Shown: positions 59,505 through 64,000 of the stretch, piece by piece
Position numbering within the stretch: the stretch's first letter is position 1
How the letters are laid out: each line of letters begins with the position of its first letter
Source of the DNA: Halichondria panicea
Taxonomy: Eukaryota; Porifera; Demospongiae; Suberitida; Halichondriidae
NCBI RefSeq assembly: GCF_963675165.1
Contig: NC_087377.1
Location: forward strand, 130,001-194,000
Reading direction: 5' to 3'
Length of the DNA: 64,000 nucleotides
Translations under genes and position numbers: made by a program
The notes under the pieces: generated by a model
The model's input: only the letters and a program-made list of their open reading frames with translations
What the model was told of the DNA's origin: nothing
Databases searched by the model: none

Positions 59505-61382
59505 TTTACGTTCCCGTGGGTGGGTTCAATTCACTAGCAATAGTTTTGCGTTCCCATGAGTGGGTTCAATTCACTAGCAATAGTTTTGCGTTCCCGTGGG
59601 TGGGTTCAATTCACTAGCAATAGTTTTAAGTTCTCGTGAGTGGTCACTAGCAATAGTTTTGCGTTCCCATGAGTGGGTTCAATTCACTAGCAATAGTTTT
59701 GCATTCCCGTGGGTGGGTTCAATTCACAAGCAATAGTTTTAAGTTCTCGTGAGTGGTCACTAGCAATAGTTTTGCGTTCCCGTGGGTGGGTTCAATTCAC
59801 TAGCAATAGTTTTGCGTTCCCGTGGGTGGGTTCAATTCACTAGCAATAGTTTTAAGTTCCTGTGAGTGGTCACTAGCAATAGTTTTGCGTTCCCGTGGGT
59901 GGGTTCAATTCACTAGCAATAGTTTTGCGTTCCCGTGAGTGGGTTCAATTCACTATCAATAGTTTTGCGTTCCCGTGAGTGGGTTCAATTCACTAGCAAT
60001 AGTTTTACGTTCCCGTGAGTGGGTTCAATTCACTAGCAATAGTTTTACGTTCCCGTGAGTGGGTTCAATTCACTAGCAATAGTTTTAAGTTCTCGTGAGT
60101 GGTCACTAGCAATAGTTTTGCGTTCCCGTGGGTGGGTTCAATTCACTAGCAATAGTTTAGGTTCAATTCACTAGCAATAGTTTTGCGTTCCCGTGAGTGG
60201 GTTCAATTCACTAGCAATAGTTTTGCGTTCCCGTGGGTGGGTTCAATTCACTAGCAATAGTTTTGCGTTCCCGTGGGTGGGTTCAATTCACTAGCAATAG
60301 TTTTGCGTTCCCGTGGGTGGGTTCAATTCACTAGCAATAGTTTTGCGTTCCCGTGGGTGGGTTTAATTCACCAGCAATAGTTTTGCGTTCCCGTGGGTGG
60401 GTTCAATTCACCAGCAATAGTTTTGCGTTCCCGTGAGTGGGTTCAATTCACTAGCAATAGTTTTTCGTTCCCTTGAGTGGGTTCAATTCACCAGCAATAG
60501 TTTTGCGTTCCCGTGGGTGGGTTTAATTCACCAGCAATAGTTTTGCGTTCCCGTGGGTGGGTTCAATTCACTAGCAATAGTTTTGCGTTCCCGTGAGTGG
60601 GTTCAATTCACCAGCAATAGTTTTGCGTTCCCGTGGGTGGGTTCAATTCACCAGCAATAGTTTTGCGTTCCCGTGGGTGGGTTCAATTCACTAGCAATAG
60701 TTTTGCGTTCCCGTGGGTGGGTTCAATTCACTAGCAATAGTTTTGCGTTCCCGTGGGTGGGTTCAATTCACCAGCAATAGTTTTGCGTTCCCGTGGGTGG
60801 GTTCAATTCACCAGCAATAGTTTTGCGTTTCCGTGGGTGGGTTCAATTCACCAGCAATAGTTTTGCGTTCCCGTGGGTGGGTTCAATTCACCAGCAATAG
60901 TTTTGCGTTCCCGTGGGTGGGTTCAATTCACCAGCAATAGTTTTGCGTTCCCGTGGGTGGGTTCAATTCACCAACAATAGTTTTGCGTTCCCGTGGGTGG
61001 GTTCAATTCACCAGCAATAGTTTTGCGTTCCCGTGAGTGGGTTCAATTCACGAGCAATAGTTTTGCGTTCCCGTGAGTGGGTTCAATTCGCTAGCAATAG
61101 TTTTACGTTCCCGTGGGTGGATTCAATTCACTAGCAATAGTTTCAAGTTTCCGTGAGTGGGTTCAATTCACTAGCAATAATTTTGCGTTCCCGTCAGTGG
61201 GTTCAATTCACTAGCAATAGTTTTGCGTTCCCGTGAGTGGGTTCAATTCACTAGCAATAGTTTTAAGTTCCCGTGAGTGGTCACTAGCAATAGTTTTGCG
61301 TTCCCATGAGTGGGTTCAATTCACTAGCAATAGTTTTACGTTCCCGTGAGTGGGTTCAATTCACTAGCAATAGTTTTACGTG
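59505..61382. repeat. 40-bp satellite (TAGCAATAG type), ~47 copies
   Basis: Same unit as at 21,727, with a GCGTTCCCGTGGGTGGGTT subtype dominating from 60,120 on. A 31-bp short form (GAGTGGTCACTAGC, lacking GGTTCAATT) recurs at about 59,640, 59,755, 59,868, 60,100 and 61,280. A CACCAGCAATAG subtype is clustered at 60,370-61,020. Confidence 0.95.
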
Positions 61383-61605
61383 TTTTGTAGTTTGTGCTTT
61401 TTGCGCTGTACTCCCCCCTTGCATGTGTGACTGTGTTTTGTAGTTTGTGCTTTTTGCGCTGTACTCCCCCCTTGCATGTGTGACTGTGTTTTGTAGTTTG
61501 TGCTTTTTGCGCTGTACTCCCCCCTTGCATGTGTGACTGTGTTTTGTAGTTTGTGTGCTTTTTGCGCTGTACTCCCCCCTTGCATGTGTGACTGTGTTTA
61601 GTCAC
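61383..61605. repeat. 53-bp satellite, ~4 copies
   Basis: Directly follows the 40-bp array (TTTTACGTGTTTTGTAGTTT at the junction) and returns to a single 40-bp-type unit afterwards. One unit carries a 2-bp GT insertion (TTTGTGTGC). Confidence 0.95.
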
Positions 61606-62069
61606 TAGCAATAGTTTTACGTTCCCATGAGTGGAGGTTCAATAATTCACAACAGCTGCATTGTACCTCCTTGTTTTGTGTTTTTTATGCAAGTGCACTA
61701 AATGCGCCAGCGAAAGCTTAGGTTTTCTGAATGCTTAGAAACAGACCTTTCAAATGATACCATATTTATTTGATATTTGCCAATTTAGTCCCCATGGTCT
61801 GAGGTCTAAAAATAACAAATTCAGGGCCCGGATGAAATATTGGATTGAAACACATCATTTGAAATGTATTTTTCTAAGCTTTCGGAATATTATAAAATTT
61901 TTGACATGGATCAACTGTTATGGCTGTTGAAAGACCCACCTTCCGTTTAATTCGTGAATCTTTCGGCTGTCATAACTTAAATTCTGTGGATCGAAAGTCA
62001 AAAATGTTATGGTTTTCTGAATGCTTAGAAACAGACCTTTTAAATGGTACGGGTGGGTTGGGGTTAGGC

Positions 62070-62370
62070 TCCCGTGAGTGGACTGAATGCGCCAGCAAAA
62101 GTCTTAGGCTCCCGCGAGTTGGCTGAATGCGCCACGAAAATAACCCCACGAAAATTACCCGCTATATATACGATAGTTGGATGTTTTTTATGCGCTGTAC
62201 TCCCCCCTTGTGTTGTATTTTTTATGTGAGTGCGCTAAATGCGCCAGCGAAAGTCTTAGGCTCTCGCGAGTTGGCTGAATGCACCAGCAAAAGTCTTAGG
62301 CTCTCGCAAGTTGGGCTGAATGCGCTAGCGAACGTCTTAGGCTCTCGCGAGAGGGCTGAATGCACCACGA
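62070..62370. repeat. GC-rich 40-bp satellite, scattered units
   Basis: About five to six units of the CAGCGAAAG type in two clusters, broken by a GTAATTTTCG-type MITE fragment (about 62,130-62,175) and a stray TGTACTCCCCCCTTG piece. Confidence 0.85.
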
Positions 62371-62571
62371 AAATGACCCGCTACACGATAGTTGGAATAG
62401 TTAGTATTTTTTATGCACTGTACTCCCCCCTTGCATGTGTGACTGTGTTTTGGGTTAGTTAGTGTTCACTTCTCTATAATTACATACATGCATTAATTTG
62501 GGTGACAATTTGTGGGACATTATGATCATTGACGTGTACAATAAATGATGTATATATACTGTGTGTGTGTG

Positions 62572-63360
62572 CAGGACTGAACACCAGCCCCCGGCATGTA
62601 TCATGAGGGACGCTGTACAGAGATGTTAGGGCAAGTTCCTTTAATTAGATCGAGATATTGTAATTATTTCCTTCTTCCAGGTTGTCGGTCGCTAAATGTG
62701 CTTATAGTTGCCATGGAGATGGAGATGGTAATTGACTGAAGTCATGTACCTACCTCTCGATAGAAGGAAACAAGGATTTGTCAATAATTATAGTACTGTG
62801 ATAAATAAATGTTTTGTCAACTTCGATTCTCTAAGATCATAATTATTCACAACTATAATTATACTATTGTTCTTGTTCTTACAAAACTTTAAATTATGTT
62901 ACGTTGTTTCATATTAATTATATATTGAGTACAGCAGCCATTCAGTGTTAGGTAGTGCCAGACCATCAAACCATCACCTTGTCCATCCATATATACACAA
63001 CCATCAACCTACACAGAGAGCATAATTATATGAGAGACTTGCCACACAACATAGCTAGCTACTCATCTGTGTGTATGCTGTTACAGTGGCTCCTCCACAC
63101 ACAATCAACCTACACAGAGAGCATAATTATGAGAACCTACACAGAGAGCATAATTATGAGAGACTTGTCACACAACATAGCTAGCTACTTATCTGTGTGT
63201 ATGCTGTTACAGTGGCTCCTCCACAACTGTCAACCTACACAGAGAGCATGAGAGACTTGTCACACAACATAGCTAGCTACTTATCTGTGTGTATGCTGTT
63301 ACAGCGGGACAACCATCAACCTACACAGAGAGCATGAGAGATACTGTACACAATGGAGCT
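62572..63360. repeat. terminal exon block and minisatellite, module copy IV
   Basis: 62,572-62,830 repeats the spliced-looking exon and AATAAATG of copy I. 63,000-63,360 holds four to five minisatellite units, one interrupted by ATAATTATGAGA insertions. Confidence 0.8.
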
Positions 63361-64000
63361 ACTTATCTTTTGCTGTGAAGAAACAGCGACCTACACACCA
63401 TTGAAGCCAGCCATACTTATCTTGAGTGTCTCCATAGCTGCACACAAGACAATCTACACACACACACTCACCACTAATAAATGATAGTAGTGGGCGTTGA
63501 GATCTGAGCCCCTCCCCCACATCTCCAGTCAAGCCCTGCCCCCTTTCGTATCTGCAATACATTATACAGTGATGAGGTTAGTAATCCTCCCTGGGTCCCA
63601 GAGCAGCATGGCTTGTCTGTACCTGGGGGAGAGAGGAGACACAAAAGCAGTGAGAGAATGAAACACTAGTACAGTGGCTATAGTAGGAGGAGCTGTGTGT
63701 GTGTGCATTGTGGCTGCAAGAGAACAAGCAAATGCATGGTTACATTGAGAGCAGCAGTTCAAACAAAACCATCCACTCCACACAATACAATACCAGCCAA
63801 TCACCACCACAGCTGACAACTATCAGCCTAGTATTATCAATACACACACAATACATAATTATAATACCAGACAACAAAATTACACCCATAGCTGTTTGTG
63901 CTGTGCAGAGAAGAGATGAGAAATTGCCACAACAACAAATCAATTCAACGGCGAACACCACCAATTAATTCAGATCATTATTATAATCATAATACCAGAC

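Larger units (their letters stand above)
58195..64000. repeat. repeat module, copy IV (most complete, runs off the window)
   Basis: Leader, small gene, long 40-bp array, 53-bp array, spacer, GC-rich 40-bp units, terminal exon block, minisatellite and tail occur in this order. Unlike copies I and III, no 53-bp array separates the gene from the 40-bp array. Confidence 0.85.

Overview
The window looks like accessory, repeat-laden nuclear DNA of a demosponge, most likely Amphimedon queenslandica or a close relative. This is an inference from AT-rich ATAATTAT-type spacers, very short GT-AG introns, and an abundance of Death, ZU5 and ankyrin exons among DNA transposons and microsatellites. There is no bacterial-type operon, rRNA gene or CRISPR array. 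Coding DNA is a minority, and every recognisable gene is split into short exons, so gene models here are exon chains inferred from splice signals and reading frame.

Layout. (1) 1-2,520 and 54,223-57,330 are two copies of a minus-strand cluster: the C-terminal part of a NAK-family (AAK1/BMP2K-like) kinase followed by an ankyrin-repeat gene. The right copy keeps four ankyrin exons; the left copy is truncated. More kinase debris lies at 19.6-19.8 kb and 37.8-37.9 kb. (2) A multi-kb module occurs four times, whole or in part (about 4,010-11,220; 12,500-15,016; 20,525-25,345; 58,195 to the window end). In order it contains a small unrecognised two-exon plus-strand gene, a 53-bp satellite, a 40-bp satellite, a second 40-bp satellite, a spliced-looking 3' exon and a 76-96-bp minisatellite. 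(3) DNA transposons fill much of the rest: a 2.84-kb element with a Ulp1-like protease gene and 9-bp target duplication (4,229-7,067); a broken piggyBac (15.5-17.5 kb); a KDZ-type transposase gene (27.0-30.8 kb) facing a convergent HMG-box gene (32.8-31.3 kb); a long-TIR fold-back element (33.7-34.2 kb); a hAT-like element (35.5-36.7 kb); a CACTG-ended CACTA/EnSpm-like element (40.2-43.7 kb); and several palindromic MITEs. (4) The immune-like genes are minus-strand Death-domain exons at 26.3, 35.3 and 39.3 kb, and a Death-Death-linker-ZU5 gene from 47.9 kb down to about 44.2 kb.

How it fits together. The kinase, ankyrin and Death/ZU5 exons are signalling modules of the kind expanded in sponge innate-immunity families. 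Repeated copying followed by decay, with copy junctions that lie in or beside satellites and transposons, has produced a mosaic of intact exons and pseudo-exons. The best candidates for something not well described are the KDZ plus HMG convergent gene pair, the Ulp1-carrying element with iterated subterminal repeats, the related pair of 40-bp satellites, and the satellite-linked small gene family.
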